Assembly (NCBI GenBank): GCA_000320605.2
Contig: KB445792.1
Coordinates: forward strand, 1 to 64,000
From: Gelatoporia subvermispora B
Lineage: Eukaryota > Basidiomycota > Agaricomycetes > Polyporales > Gelatoporiaceae
Length of the DNA stretch: 64,000 bases
Direction of reading: 5' to 3'
The translations under genes were made by a program, and so were the position numbers. The notes below the pieces were generated by a model. It did not search any database. It saw only the letters and a list, made by a program, of their open reading frames with translations, and had not been told where the DNA came from. Below, piece by piece: positions 44,600-55,928 of this stretch (position 1 is the stretch's first letter; every line of letters starts with the position of its first letter).

Positions 44600-46264
44600 T
44601 CAACTGAGATCTACCTCTTCCGTCTCCCCAACCTCCTCATCCGCAAGTTCCTGCGCGCTCGGCGACGGCTGCGGCTCTTTGTCGACCGGCGGGGGTGGCG
44701 GCACCTCGACGCTCGCCGGTGCGGCGAGTGCCGCCTCCTCCGCGTCGTCCACCGGCGCCGGCGCAGCAGCGGCGCTCACCCCGTCCACCGCACCAGCGCG
44801 ACGTTCGTCTGCGGGCGGTGCACCAGCCGCGGCGGCCTCTGCAGGCGGGGCCTGCCGTGGATCCGGCTCGTCCGGCGGGAAGCGGAACGTCTTGCTCATC
44901 GTGCCCTTGCGCACGTGGCCCTTTGCGTCGCCCTCCACCGCGCCCCCCGCCGGACCCTCCACAGCGTGCTCCTCGGGCGTCGGCTCCATCGGGCGCGGGG
45001 CGGGCTTTTGCGCCGGCTGGGTCGGGGACTGGGTGACGAAGGACGCGGAGGGCGAGGCCGGCGGCGGGAGTGACTGCCGGCTCGCGGCCTTCTGTGCTGC
45101 GGAAGCAGATGCCGGCGGGGAGCGCGTAGGCATGGCCTGCGACATGCTCTGTGGGCGGACGTACGAGCCGGAGTGGACAGGCGGCGCGGGCGACGCGCCG
45201 AGGTAGTACGGGTGGATCGGGACCATCCTGCATGCGGGGTAGTGTCGTTAGCTCGCCACAACGAAGTCGTCTAGCCCGGTTGCGCGTGATAGAGTGGACT
45301 AGGTGGGCGGACGTACCTGCGCTCGGTGTTGCACGCGAAGATCCACTGCGGCTGAACGACTGGAATGCTGAGTTTAGTCGCCTTTTGGTACTCGACGCCA
45401 GGTGCGGACGCGAGGCTGCCTGTTGCCTGCGCGCCCTCGGGTGTCGCAGCGGGGGTCGTGCACACAAAGTGCGTCGTGTCAATCTGCAGCTGGTCACTCC
45501 AGCGTCCGCCCATCTCCTTCAATGCGTCCTTCGCGGCTGCAAGAAGCTCGGGGTCCTGTACGGTGCCGAAACAGACGGAGACGCCGGATGTGTCGGTCAT
45601 AGTATGCGTGCGGACGCGGATGAGGTTTGATGGGAAGACGCCTGCAGTCGTACGCATAACCAGCTGGAAGGTGTACTCGGTATCGAGGGAGAGTCCGGAA
45701 AGCTTCGTGGAGGTGTTCATTTGTGGATTGGGGATTGCGGTGAGTCGCTGGCGGTTGCGGTAGATCTCGAGGGAGCGTAGTTTTGCGGCAGCGAGGTTGA
45801 GCTGGCCCCATTCTAATGTCACGGAGGTTTGAGTCACTCCACGTAGCTGAGTAGGTAAATCAGTCTGGGTATCAATGTGAGATTGTGGCGAAGACGCACT
45901 TCGAGCTTCGGCGGTTCCGGCGAGCGCGAGCCATAGGTACCGAGGATGTCCTCCTGCAACGACCAGAACTCAGATTCGCGTTTCTTTTCTTCTTCTACAT
46001 TCTGTGTCACGGAGATGTTGACGATGGAACCGGTTGTCGCGCCAGGGGGTAGCAAGAGGGACGGGAACTCGATGAGGTGGGCGCGCTCGCCGAGAAGGAT
46101 CTATATCCATGTGTTCAGTTGGAGATCATCTGGTAAACTTTATGTGCTTACTGCCATCCCGGCATCTGCAAAGCAAGCATAAACTCTTGTACAAGGCCAG
46201 GGGTCGAATTGCACGCACCTAGTTTGCCCACAGTGAACGTGAAGCTTTCTTGCGAATGCACCAT
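44600..46264 (-). CDS. CHS5: Chs5-like exomer component (FN3 + BRCT)
   Basis: Peripheral trans-Golgi protein that, in yeast, builds the exomer coat with ChAPs and exports chitin synthase III. Five exons on the minus strand: 46264-46219, 46165-46152, 46100-45900, 45846-45317, 45227-44600, giving 472 residues. The N-terminal segment [31 protein letters not shown] is the family hallmark. It is followed by a fibronectin type III domain (TSVTLEWGQLNLAAAKL...TEYTFQLVMRT) and a BRCT domain (VSVCFGTVQ...FVCTTPAA...VVQPQWIFACNTERR). The C-terminal 200 residues are proline/alanine rich and acidic. Exon 2 is only 14 bases. It is tandem with the acid phosphatase upstream on the same strand. Confidence 0.93.
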
Positions 46265-46599
46265 CTTGCAAGAAACCTCTGCGTAGCACGTATGGTTTGA
46301 GGTCTCAAGTGTTTATAAACCTGATGCTTCTGTGAACAAGAGTGTAAGGGTGCTCCGTAAAGCTAGCCCTGATTTATGGGAGGTGTTAACAGGTCGTCGT
46401 TGCACGCGGTGGCGGATGATCGCGCCTACCGCTGGTTTCAAGGTTAGGGTTACTATCATGTGCACTAGTTACTGCCTATCATTCTGCAACACCCCAGCTG
46501 ATCCTCACCTTCCACTATTCCATACACAACGCAGTGCAACGGTTCCCTAGAGACTTTTGTGTCTATTTCATACAACGTGTAGCGCATTTTCATTCCGGT
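46265..46599. other. Chs5 promoter and phosphatase 3' flank
   Basis: A 335-base interval between two minus-strand genes. No exon; presumably it holds the Chs5 promoter and the 3' end of the acid phosphatase. Confidence 0.5.
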
Positions 46600-48560
46600 C
46601 TACTCGAAGCACTTCTCCCAGTCGCCGCCACCATCACTGCGCGCGTACGCCTGGCTCTCCACGAACGCGTCCAGAGCGCACAGCCCGTCCGCACTCGCCC
46701 CGCAGAATTCCAGAGGCTGCAGCGCATCATTGACGAGTATCCTCACATGCTCCCCCACGCGCCCGGCCTCATCCTCGCCCGGAACGCATTCGAGTTTCTC
46801 GACGACCATGCGCGCCGAGAACGGCACGAGCCGCGAAGCCCACCAGGCCCGCGCGGGGTCGGGCTTCGTAGGGTCGAGCGGCACGGGTTCGGGGAAGAGC
46901 CCCAGCGCGGCGTAGATCGCGGCCATCTGGTTGTCGTGCGAGAAGTCGGCGTAGAGCGAGCGGTCCAGCGGGAACGTCGCGGGCGAGGCGTCGAGCGTCT
47001 GGTTCGTCTGCGTGTGGTCGTGCACGGGTGTGCCCGTCAGCCGCGCGAGCAGCTCGTTGACATAGCCCACGCCTTGCACGCGGCCCAAAGGCTGGCCATA
47101 GCTAGGGGCGTGTATGTTCATGCAGCGATTGACGCGGAGGGACGGGCGACCTACCCAGTTCCGTAGTATTTGTTAAGGTCCCCGCTGTACTCGAACCCGG
47201 GGAAGGCGTCCATGCTCTCGAAGAGCCCGCAGAATTGGCTGCGAACCCCATGGGCGACAGTTTCAAACGGGCAAAGGCTAATCAGGTTGAACGTATCTGT
47301 GTCGCTGACATTCGCGCCGGGCGCCCCCGCATTGAGCTGCTCGGTAATGCGCGGGGCGAACACCGCGAGCCACGCGTTTGTCTGCGGGTCGGACGAGCCG
47401 GCTGCGGGGCACATGTTGTCATCGAGCGTGTCATTGCCCTGCCAGTGGGAATGAGAACGCGCGAAGGCGAGAAGGGCCGGGGCAGGAAGAGCGGGGCATG
47501 CCGCAACGTACTGATTCGGGCAGGATAACAGACAGGACGGGTGCAAACTCGCCCTTGCTCGCGGCAGCGAAGCCTATCCACGCGGTGCTCAGATGGGAAG
47601 GTCTGGCACGGCAGGGGGGTGCGCACCTGCGGTCCAATTGGTCGCGGAGAGGACGACACGCTCCGAGCTGGACGCTCGCACGAATGGCAGGTGGTCTCCA
47701 CTGACGAGGTGCCCATACCGTGCAAACGCCTCTTGCCCCGCGTCGACGGATCTGTGCAGCGCCACTCAACGTAAGTCTATCATGCTCGCTGTTCTTCCAC
47801 ACGCAGGGCGGGAGACTCACTGCGCCGCTCCAAACGCTACGAGGTCATTCGTGCCTAGGTCGTACGTGAAGTTCCTTAGAAAGGCCAGACGCGGATCCGT
47901 GTATGCCTTGGCAGTGCGCAGCTTCGCGAGCGCCGCCTCAATCTGGGCTCCTGCTCCGGACGTGGGATAGCGAGCCCCATGTCGTTGGAGCTGAATATGA
48001 TAGATGCGTTGAGGCCTGTACTTACACATGGCAAATAGAGACGTACGATGTGGACCTGTGCGAGGTACGTGATCGTCAGCTTCGCGCCGCGCAAACCACA
48101 AGGGGTGTTTCTCGCCAGACGTGCGACCGTGCTTCCCGGCACGCCGTCTCAATTGGGAAGCTTAAACAGGCGTGCCCGCCCCCACACGTCGTGATAGAAG
48201 TAGTATGACCACAACCTTATGTTCGTCACAGGGTGCGACGCATCGTCTCGCGAGCAGATAGCAGCCTTGCTCGAAAGATAGAACGTCCGATATCGGGTCA
48301 TCACGTCGGCGTGTCCTTGACATGCTTACCTGGGTGATATTGCAGGTTTCGGGAGGTGCCTGATAGGCTGCGACGGGGAAGTACGGCGAGTACTGCGCCA
48401 AATTATGCTGCGGTGCCGGAACATGCACTAACGGTGTGGCCCGAGATTCGAGAGCAGGCGTAGACCGCGAGGCGAGGACCTTTGCGTAAACGTAACAAGC
48501 ATAACAGGAGAAGCTGAAGACGAGGAGGGCAGCGGTTTTTGCGCGGAGGGTAGGCAGCAT
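46600..48560 (-). CDS. Histidine acid phosphatase (phytase-like), membrane-anchored or secreted
   Basis: Hydrolyses phosphomonoesters, possibly phytate, outside the cell. Seven exons on the minus strand: 48560-48330, 48055-48047, 47990-47821, 47751-47627, 47573-47512, 47438-47155, 47101-46600, giving 460 residues. Near the N-terminus a hydrophobic segment (ALLVFSFSCYACYVYA, about residues 12-27) is a signal peptide or anchor. The catalytic RHGARYPT motif opens exon 3 and the proton donor is in SHDNQMAAIYAALGL. Exon 2 is a 9-base micro-exon (Val-His-Ile) between a 274-base and a 56-base intron. It is needed for a clean ITQ-VHI-LQRHGARYPT join. It shares a 700-base divergent promoter with a Zn2Cys6 regulator. 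Confidence 0.9.
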
Positions 48561-49259
48561 CGACACAACACGAGAGCGATCGATGCTATGATTAGTATCA
48601 GTCAAATTAGGATGCGAGCCTTGGCGCGCAAGCGGGAGCTTCAGATCTGCGTGGCTTTTGAGCATGGAGCGGGCGTACGACGGGTTCGTCAGAGGTCAGG
48701 AAGTAGAGAAAGTAGGTTTGAAAGAGATCAAGATGCGCCGAGACATGGTGGTGCGAGAGTGTGCAACGGTCGGCATGCACGTTCGTCGTGGCGAGCAAGT
48801 GGCGAATGCGCAGAAGTTTCCGCCATCGACCAATTTGGCCGAATCACAGACGCTTGCCGTCCGTCTGTCCTGACAATGTCCAAAGCTGTTCAAGGTTACT
48901 GAATCCGTCTGACGATCATTGTGAAAGTCCCGCTCGGCCGCCTGTATGCAGACCTGTTGAAGCCAAACTAAGGCGGAGTCGTGGAGGGTACTCTGGGGGC
49001 GACATCGGAAGCTTGGACCACGAGACCACAACAAGGAGAGATTGTGTGCACGCGGTATATTCGGATGGACGATTGAGAGTTGCGTGCTCGTACACGGGTG
49101 GGCAAAGAGAACGGTCGGGAGCTGAGAAAGTGCCTGAGAGAGAGCCTTGGAAGGAAAGGTCGCCGCAGATGAGACGCGCACCGCCAAGGCGCTCGGGCGG
49201 TCTGCCTTCTCACCGCTGATTATCGCGACGACGACCCTCTCGCCGCCGCCATTCTTGCC
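48561..49259. promoter_or_regulatory. Divergent promoter, acid phosphatase / Zn2Cys6 gene
   Basis: About 700 bases separate the two start codons. A single CACGTT (48778-48783), a weak Pho4-type core, lies about 220 bases upstream of the phosphatase. No TATA box is obvious. Frames here are short. Confidence 0.4.
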
Positions 49260-52200
49260 ATGTCCCACCATCATCCTCATTATCCAGACCACGGCCAGTC
49301 CTCTCTGCATGCAGCTCTCCAAATGGAACAGCACCCACACCACCACCAACAACCTCCTCCACCGCCCATGACCCCTCTGCACGACCCCTCGACGCCAGTG
49401 AAGAAACGCAAGAAGACGGACAACGGCGAGCAGGCGATGGGACCGACAGAGCCGCGAAGGCTACGGCGGTCGCACGAGGCTTGCGCGCGCTGCAGGAGCA
49501 AGAAGATCAAGGTAAGTCTCCGGCGGACTTGCCCTCAGTGGTCGGGCGACACCGACGGCAGTCCCCGTCTCCATCTCCGCGCGCGCTGCCTTGCTCACGC
49601 TCCCGCGTCCCTTCCCCGCAGTGCGACTCTAAGCATCCCCGCTGCACCGCTTGCGCCCTCGCCGGCACAGTTTGCCAACAAGAAGATCGACACCGCAACA
49701 CCCTCACCCCCCGCGGTCACACCGAGCGCCTCGAGCACCAGCTCCTCATCTGTGAAGTCCTCATCAAGCGTCACAGACCCGACTTCACTCTTGCACAGCT
49801 CGACGAGATCGAGGTCAAGGAGAACATCGTTATTGACGTAGATCCTCAACATGTCGCCGAAACATTCCAGTTCATTCCCTCCCCCGCCCAGGGCGGGCCC
49901 GGCAGCGCTGGATTTGCACACAACATCCAGCCGCCCCCCGGACAAGGTGTTTCATCGCCCTCCGGTTATCCTCCACCCCCGCCTACGCAGCCGATGATGC
50001 CCCCGCCGTACGGCATGTATTACCCACACCAGCCTGGGATGCCGTATCCGCCCCCGCACATGCCCCCGCCCCCTGGGATGCACGGTCCGCACCCCGGCTA
50101 CGCGCATCCCGGGATGCCGCACCCGCCGTTCCACCCAATGCACCACCCGCCTGGCCTGCCTCCCCCGCGCCCGCCGTCCCCGCACGAGACGCCAGGCCAG
50201 GATCCGCGTGCGCTCGACATTGAGAACCCGCAGGTGCGTTCCCGCACGTTGCTACGAGCAAGAGCCGTCTTACTAACTTGCGTGACAGTCACTCGCAAAA
50301 AGCTTCCAGATGCCCATACCTGCATCCCTCGCGGCGGACGAGCGGATGCTCCTCTTGGACAGAGAGGATGTCGCAGTCGGCCTGAACGGCCTGACATCCA
50401 AACGTGATATTCTCATGGACCCCGACCTGCCGAGCGACCCCTCCAAGTGGATCTCGGTGCACATGCGTGCGACCGGCGTCGAATCTGCGCCAGATCCCAA
50501 CGCTCCCACACCCGTGGCCCACCCACCGTCGCAGGACACGTTGGCGGTGTGGCTTCCCAAGGATCGCGCGATGGTTCGAAGGATCGTCGAAGTGTACTTC
50601 ACCCGGCTCAATATCCATCGACCAGTGTTTGATCGCGACGACTTCGAGCAGATGCTGGATAAATTGTACAAGGAGGAGGTCGTGCTGCACGATCCTGGGC
50701 TCATCTGCAGCATCTACCTCATTCTCGCGCTTGGTACACTGAGCGAGCTCAGTCACCGCGTGACGACGCTCGAGAAGGGCGGCGGCCAGGTCCCAACGAG
50801 CCCCTCGATGCTCTCGTCGCTGCTCAAACAGCCGGATTGGCCCCATCACGAAGAGTTCTTCCAGCGTGCGCTGATCATCAAGCCCGAGCTGCGGGTGACG
50901 GTATCGAGTCTGCAGGCGCTCTCACTTCTGCACTGGTATCTTTACACCGAGGTATGCTCATCCCGTTATGCCTGAGAAATGATTGCCCGGCTGATTGTGT
51001 GACAGCGACCCGGTCGCACTCTGTGGCGTATGGTTGGAAGTCTTGTGCGACTCGCCATTGAACTCGGGCTGCATCACGACCCGACGTCGCAAGGCGACGT
51101 CTTCTCCCCCAAGGAGTGCCGGCTGCGAATCAACCTCTGGAGCATCGTCTTGCTGCACGATCGGGGCACCTCCATCTTACTCGGCCGCCCGCTCGCGATC
51201 GCCCCGTCCGATTCGAACACACCTCGCCCGAAGCGGCTTGCGGGTGGGTCGGACATTTCCGAGCACTTTGTCCTCTCGGCACCGATCATGGAGATCCAAG
51301 CGGATATCATCAACTCTCTGTATGCGCCCACGTTGCAGACCGGTGATACTATCCTACGACATGCAGAGCGCATCACGAAGAGCATCAAAGAGTTCAGAAA
51401 GAACCTCCCTGATGGGTATCAGTGGTACTTTGGCGGGACGGATGAGTGGAGTCTCGAGAAGCGCAAAGATCTTCTTGAGGGCATCACGGAGGATGCTGGA
51501 CTGACGCTACTTAAGATCGGCATTACCCGGATCCTGCTGTTGCGTGCGTTATTCAGCTCGAAGGAGCTACCAGAGCCGCTGCGATCAGCCGCGCTTGCAG
51601 ATGGTAAGCCAACATACTTGGATGTAAGTAGTGTATACTTACTCTTGCTTTCAGCCGTCATTACTTCCCACAACGTGATCGTTGTGCACAACCAACTGAT
51701 ACGCTTCCCGGACATCACGTTCTTCGTGGCGCCCAGTCCTCTGCACATCTCGGCCATGGTCATTCTGTACGCACATATCTGCCAACGCTGCTTCTTGGAG
51801 CAGCAGGTCGCACTCGAGGACGTGTGGATGGCGCTCGATATGCTCCCGAGCTTCCGCTGGCGATGGGAGCGCAAGGACCTTACCGGCGGGCACCCGATGA
51901 TCGAGCAGCTTGCGGAGAGCATTTTCCGCGTGAACTTGCACCAGGTCGCACCGACGGCGGTGCCCGTGCTGCAGTCCGAGCGCGAATGGTCGCTGGCGCT
52001 GAACAACGGCAGCCAAAAGTCCCCACGCGGTGGGCGGGGAGGCCCGCAAGCGATGACCACACCCACCTCGTCTTATTCGGGACCGTCGACGCCCTACGGC
52101 GGATACGCATCGAGCACGAGTGGGCACTCGACGAACATGACGGCGTCGCCTGCAACGCCAGTCACCGAGCAGAAATTGGTGGACGTGCCCTCGAGCTTCT

Positions 52201-52460
52201 TCTACCCCGGCTACCCCGAGACGCTGCGCGTGGCGGCGAACGCGGTCGCTGCCGCTGCGGCACAGGGTAATGGGGGCAACACGAACTTCAATGAGCTGCT
52301 CGCGGCTGCTGCTGCGGCGCACCCTGTGGGCACACTTGGGTACCACCCGTCTCAGGAAACGTACATGTTGGAAGAGAAGGATACTGGGGGAAGTGCATCG
52401 GCAATGCAGATGTGGCACGGCGTGCAGGGAGGCCAGTACCCCCCGCCGCGGCAGGCGTAG
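49260..52460 (+). CDS. Zn2Cys6 transcription factor with fungal-specific TF domain
   Basis: Nuclear regulator of 976 residues in five exons: 49260-49511, 49622-50233, 50289-50951, 51006-51603, 51655-52460. A histidine/proline-rich N-terminus precedes a basic KKRKK stretch (possible nuclear signal) and the zinc cluster at about residues 75-103 (CARCRSKKIKC, then CTAC and a final C in GTVC), interrupted by intron 1. A coiled-coil-like helix (RLEHQLLICEVLIKRH) follows, then a very proline/histidine-rich linker. The fungal-specific domain comes next, with RIVEVYFTRLNIHRPVFDRDDF, RMVGSLVRLAIELGLHHDP and LLGRPLAI. The C-terminus is serine/glycine then alanine rich. Targets are unknown. It is transcribed away from the adjacent acid phosphatase. 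Confidence 0.92.
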
Positions 52461-52935
52461 TTTTTTGAGTTGAGGTATGTGGTTATGCGCGATCCTTGCT
52501 ATGATGTGTATGTTCGGACATTACTGGTTCGTCGAGCGTTTAGTGCTTAAGTCTGCGTCTTGTGTTTGCAATATCGTGTTTTCTTGAATAGTTCTCGTTC
52601 TGTCACCTTGTATTCGTAAATTAGTAGTACTGTCTGGTATAGCTTCGCGACGTTCATATATGCAATATGAGTGTATCATATAGTCTTCATCTTCCTCCTT
52701 CTGCGGCTTCGATGGACAGATGAGCGGATAGGAACGCGTTATATGGAATTGGCGTATGTACACGCGTCGGATGCGCGGGGGCAGTGCGGGTTGGTCGGAT
52801 CGACGCGTGTTAGCGTTAGCGACCGGGCCCGGCGGCAACTCGACCCCAGACTATGGCTTGACCTCCGTCACTGCGCTCTCCCTCTGCAAGCCCCTTTCAT
52901 TCCCTTTGTTCTCCATTTCACGACATTGCCGACCG
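52461..52935. other. Intergenic, terminator and promoter
   Basis: AT-richer sequence follows the regulator's stop, with no exon. It precedes the ATG of the TMEM135-like gene in tandem orientation. Confidence 0.5.
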
Positions 52936-55450
52936 ATGTCACTCGACTCAGGCCCTCCGTCGCCCCCGGACATGTCGCGCTCGCCGTCGTACATCCAGTT
53001 CACGCCGCGTCGCGCCATGGCGTCCTTCGAGAACCTGGTCGCGCTTGCGAACTACGAGGAAGCCCTGCGCGAGGCCCGCAAGATCGTCTGGCGCGGTAGG
53101 GGCGAGAAGCCGGTCGAGGTGCAGGATTTGTGGGAGTGCCTCGAGCATGCCAGCAGAGGCGGACTCAGTGCGCATACATCATACTATGCTGCTTGCAGAT
53201 GGATTGGTATTGACCATTTGACGTCTGTGTGAATAGGAGCGGGTAGCCTGGCGTTTGCGATACGTGCCGGTGTAAATTTCTTTCTCCTGATGACGAGGAT
53301 ACGAAAGGTCCCGAAGTAAGTTGCTCTTCTAGCCGATGTTGCCTCGCCAAGCTGCCGAGCGCATACATCCGTTTGTGGGTGCATGTATCGGCGGCTATGG
53401 TCTCGTACACTTGCTAATACATCCGAATGTGCGATGCTGAAGTAGTGCATCTTCAGGAAAATGCGGTTCGCCCTGATCCGACATGCAGTATTCGGACCTG
53501 ATTCTTTCAGGTTCGCAGCAATGCTTGGTATGTATGACGCGTAGCAATGCTACCCAGACGACTAGATTCACCCTGGTCATACATCCAGGTTCCTTCGTTG
53601 CATTCTACAAGTTCATTCTCAACGCACTACCCATCTTTCTCCCCGAACCCGTTCGCCATCGGAAGAGTCACAGCCGTTCACGCTCCCTCCTGCGTGCGTC
53701 CCTGCTACAAGGGGCACCCTCAGATCCACCCTTCCATGAGGACGATAACCCTCTGGTAGAAGACGACTCAGAGGTGGATTCGCCAGGCTTGGACGCTTCG
53801 CTCGCACAAGGGTCGAGACATGCCCGCCTATCGATGAGTGCACAGGCACACCAGGTCTGGGTAAGAAAGCGGACAAGGCGGTGGTATTCTGTGCTAGCGG
53901 GTGCCATGGCAGGTGGCATTGCGATCATGTTCGAAAAGCGGAGTCGCCGCGTGGCGATTGGACAGCAGATGTTTGTACGGTGAGTGTCTATCATATATCC
54001 TTTCGAAGTGCATAGATTTGAGCTCCATATAGAGGTCTCCAGGGCACGTACAATGCATTCTCCGTGAAGCGCGGATTTAAAATACCTCACGGGGATGTAA
54101 TTCTGTTTTCACTATGGTGGGTTTCGTCAGACGTAACGGATGGTCGAATCCCACATAATTTAAACCTTGATACAGCTGTGGTCAGATCATGTATGGCTGG
54201 CTGCTACGCCCGGACACCCTTCCACGCTCATATAATCACTGGTAAGCTTAGAGCGCACATACCAGTCAGAAATTCTCTGAAGTTAGTCTCAGGATCAGCA
54301 CAGCAAGTAAGGTGCCTCGTGAGGCGGTCGTAATAGCTCGTGATCTGGCACGGACGGGGACCTTCCAAATTTCAGACATAGAAAGCATCCTGCAGCGCAA
54401 GGTAAATACCACATCGATACATGATCACAGTCATAACAATTTGGTATTTCTCAGAACCTGACAGAATCGAATCGAGCTGCCCTTACCACTCGCCTCGCTT
54501 CTGCTCTGCTTCCACCTCCCGCCCGTGACTTCGGGCCACCATTTGGGCCATGCGAAGCCATCCACCCATGGCTTGATTCGTGCATGGTTGTCTGGCCGGA
54601 GCGCATATACCTGGTATTCCGATGGATGCTCCCGATCTATGGCGCGCTTCATTTTATCCCGATGCTTCTCTTCCGACGGGGTCGCGTTCTGAAAGAGCCC
54701 GTACGCATGTTCATGCGTGCAGCGTTCGGCACGATGCGCAGTTCCGCGTTCTTGGGCGTATTTGTCGCCATATATCAAGGCATGTCGGCATGCCGCCGTT
54801 CTGAAGCACTCTGACTGATATCGCGCAGGCTTCTTCTGCGGGAATCACCAGCTCTGGACGGCACTGAACAATTTGCGCACAAATGCGCGTACGGCCGCAG
54901 CGTACCCGCTCCTCGCAGCGCTTGCGCGGGCCATCCCGCAGTCCTTCCTTGATCTCTTGTTGTCGAAACCGATGTATTGGTTCCTCGGCGTGTTGGCCGG
55001 GTTGTCTCTGTTTGTCGAAGATAAGCACCGTCGCGAGGAACTGGCGATGTATGTCTTGCCGAAGGGCCTTGAGAGTGCGTGGGTGATGGCTCGGGGCAAG
55101 GGACTCGTCTTCCGCACGGGCGAGTTCGGGGAGGCCATGGTGAGCTCGCTCATTTTGGATTGCCCGGTTCGGGATATGGGATGTGCTGGCTGAACGGTGC
55201 TTGCTCAGCTTAGCGCGATGGGCATGGGTATGGTCATGGTGCGTGTGCGTCTTGCTTTCCGTGAAACCCGAGGCTAACCTTGTCACGATGAATTGTAGAG
55301 CATCTATCAGGTATAGTGTCCCGCCGCATCAGATGCGCGTATTTGAGTTGACTGAGAGATGACGTTCTATCCTTTGCAAATCAGAACGACCCACACCACC
55401 TGTCCGGCCTTGTTCGGAGGATCTTGTATCAGTTTGTCGGGCCCAATTAA
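52936..55450 (+). CDS. TMEM135-like multi-pass membrane protein
   Basis: Predicted organelle membrane protein of 591 residues. Animal TMEM135 acts at mitochondria and peroxisomes in lipid handling. Twelve exons: 52936-53167, 53237-53315, 53457-53527, 53589-53979, 54033-54116, 54176-54241, 54293-54401, 54455-54779, 54829-55139, 55209-55238, 55299-55310, 55385-55450. The family core is GLQGTYNAFSVKRGFKIPHG, then CCGQIMYGWLLRPDTLPRSY and later ASKVPREAVVIARDLARTGTF. The second half has KPMYWFLGVLAGLSLFVEDKHRRE and GNHQLWTAL. Exon 11 is only 12 bases and intron 8 (54780-54828) uses a GC donor (GCATGT). Phases agree throughout. The identification rests on recognised phrases, not on a search. Confidence 0.85.
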
Positions 55451-55928
55451 TGTACGCTCGGTGTTTGCATACAGTGATACCCCGGATCGGATATACCACG
55501 CCACCTCACCATAGACGCGCTATATTGTGGTTGTCAACACACGGGGGACGAGAGGACGAACAGTTCGATATCGGGGCTCTGCAATGGGAGATACAGAGCA
55601 TTGATACTTCAAAAGAGCCGGAGATCGAGCGGTCAGCAGTCAATGCCGTGCGTCAGCATACTGCGAGATCGCGTCTATTTCCAAGATGGCAGGTAGTGTA
55701 ATTGTGGGCGCCGGCTGGGGCGCAGAGTATAGGAATGTAGAGTTCCAGTGTCCGAGATGCGATGCTACGAAAACAGTGTGATGGGTGGAGACCAGGCGTG
55801 CGCACATAAACACCAAGAATCGAGAAACGAAGTGGGACAACAAACGAGGGGGATGGGTCGAAGACTAACAACAGCAGGTACAGCGCAATTTACAGATCTG
55901 AGGCGAACTAACAGGAGACTTCGACTGG
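55451..55928. other. Convergent 3' flanks
   Basis: 478 bases between the stop codons of two converging genes. Short frames only; nothing of note. Confidence 0.5.

Noticed and set aside
54150..54165. GGTCGAATCCC, resembling a tRNA B box
   Set aside because: It lies within intron 5 of the TMEM135-like gene, with no A box or cloverleaf around it. No tRNA or rRNA gene was found in the window.
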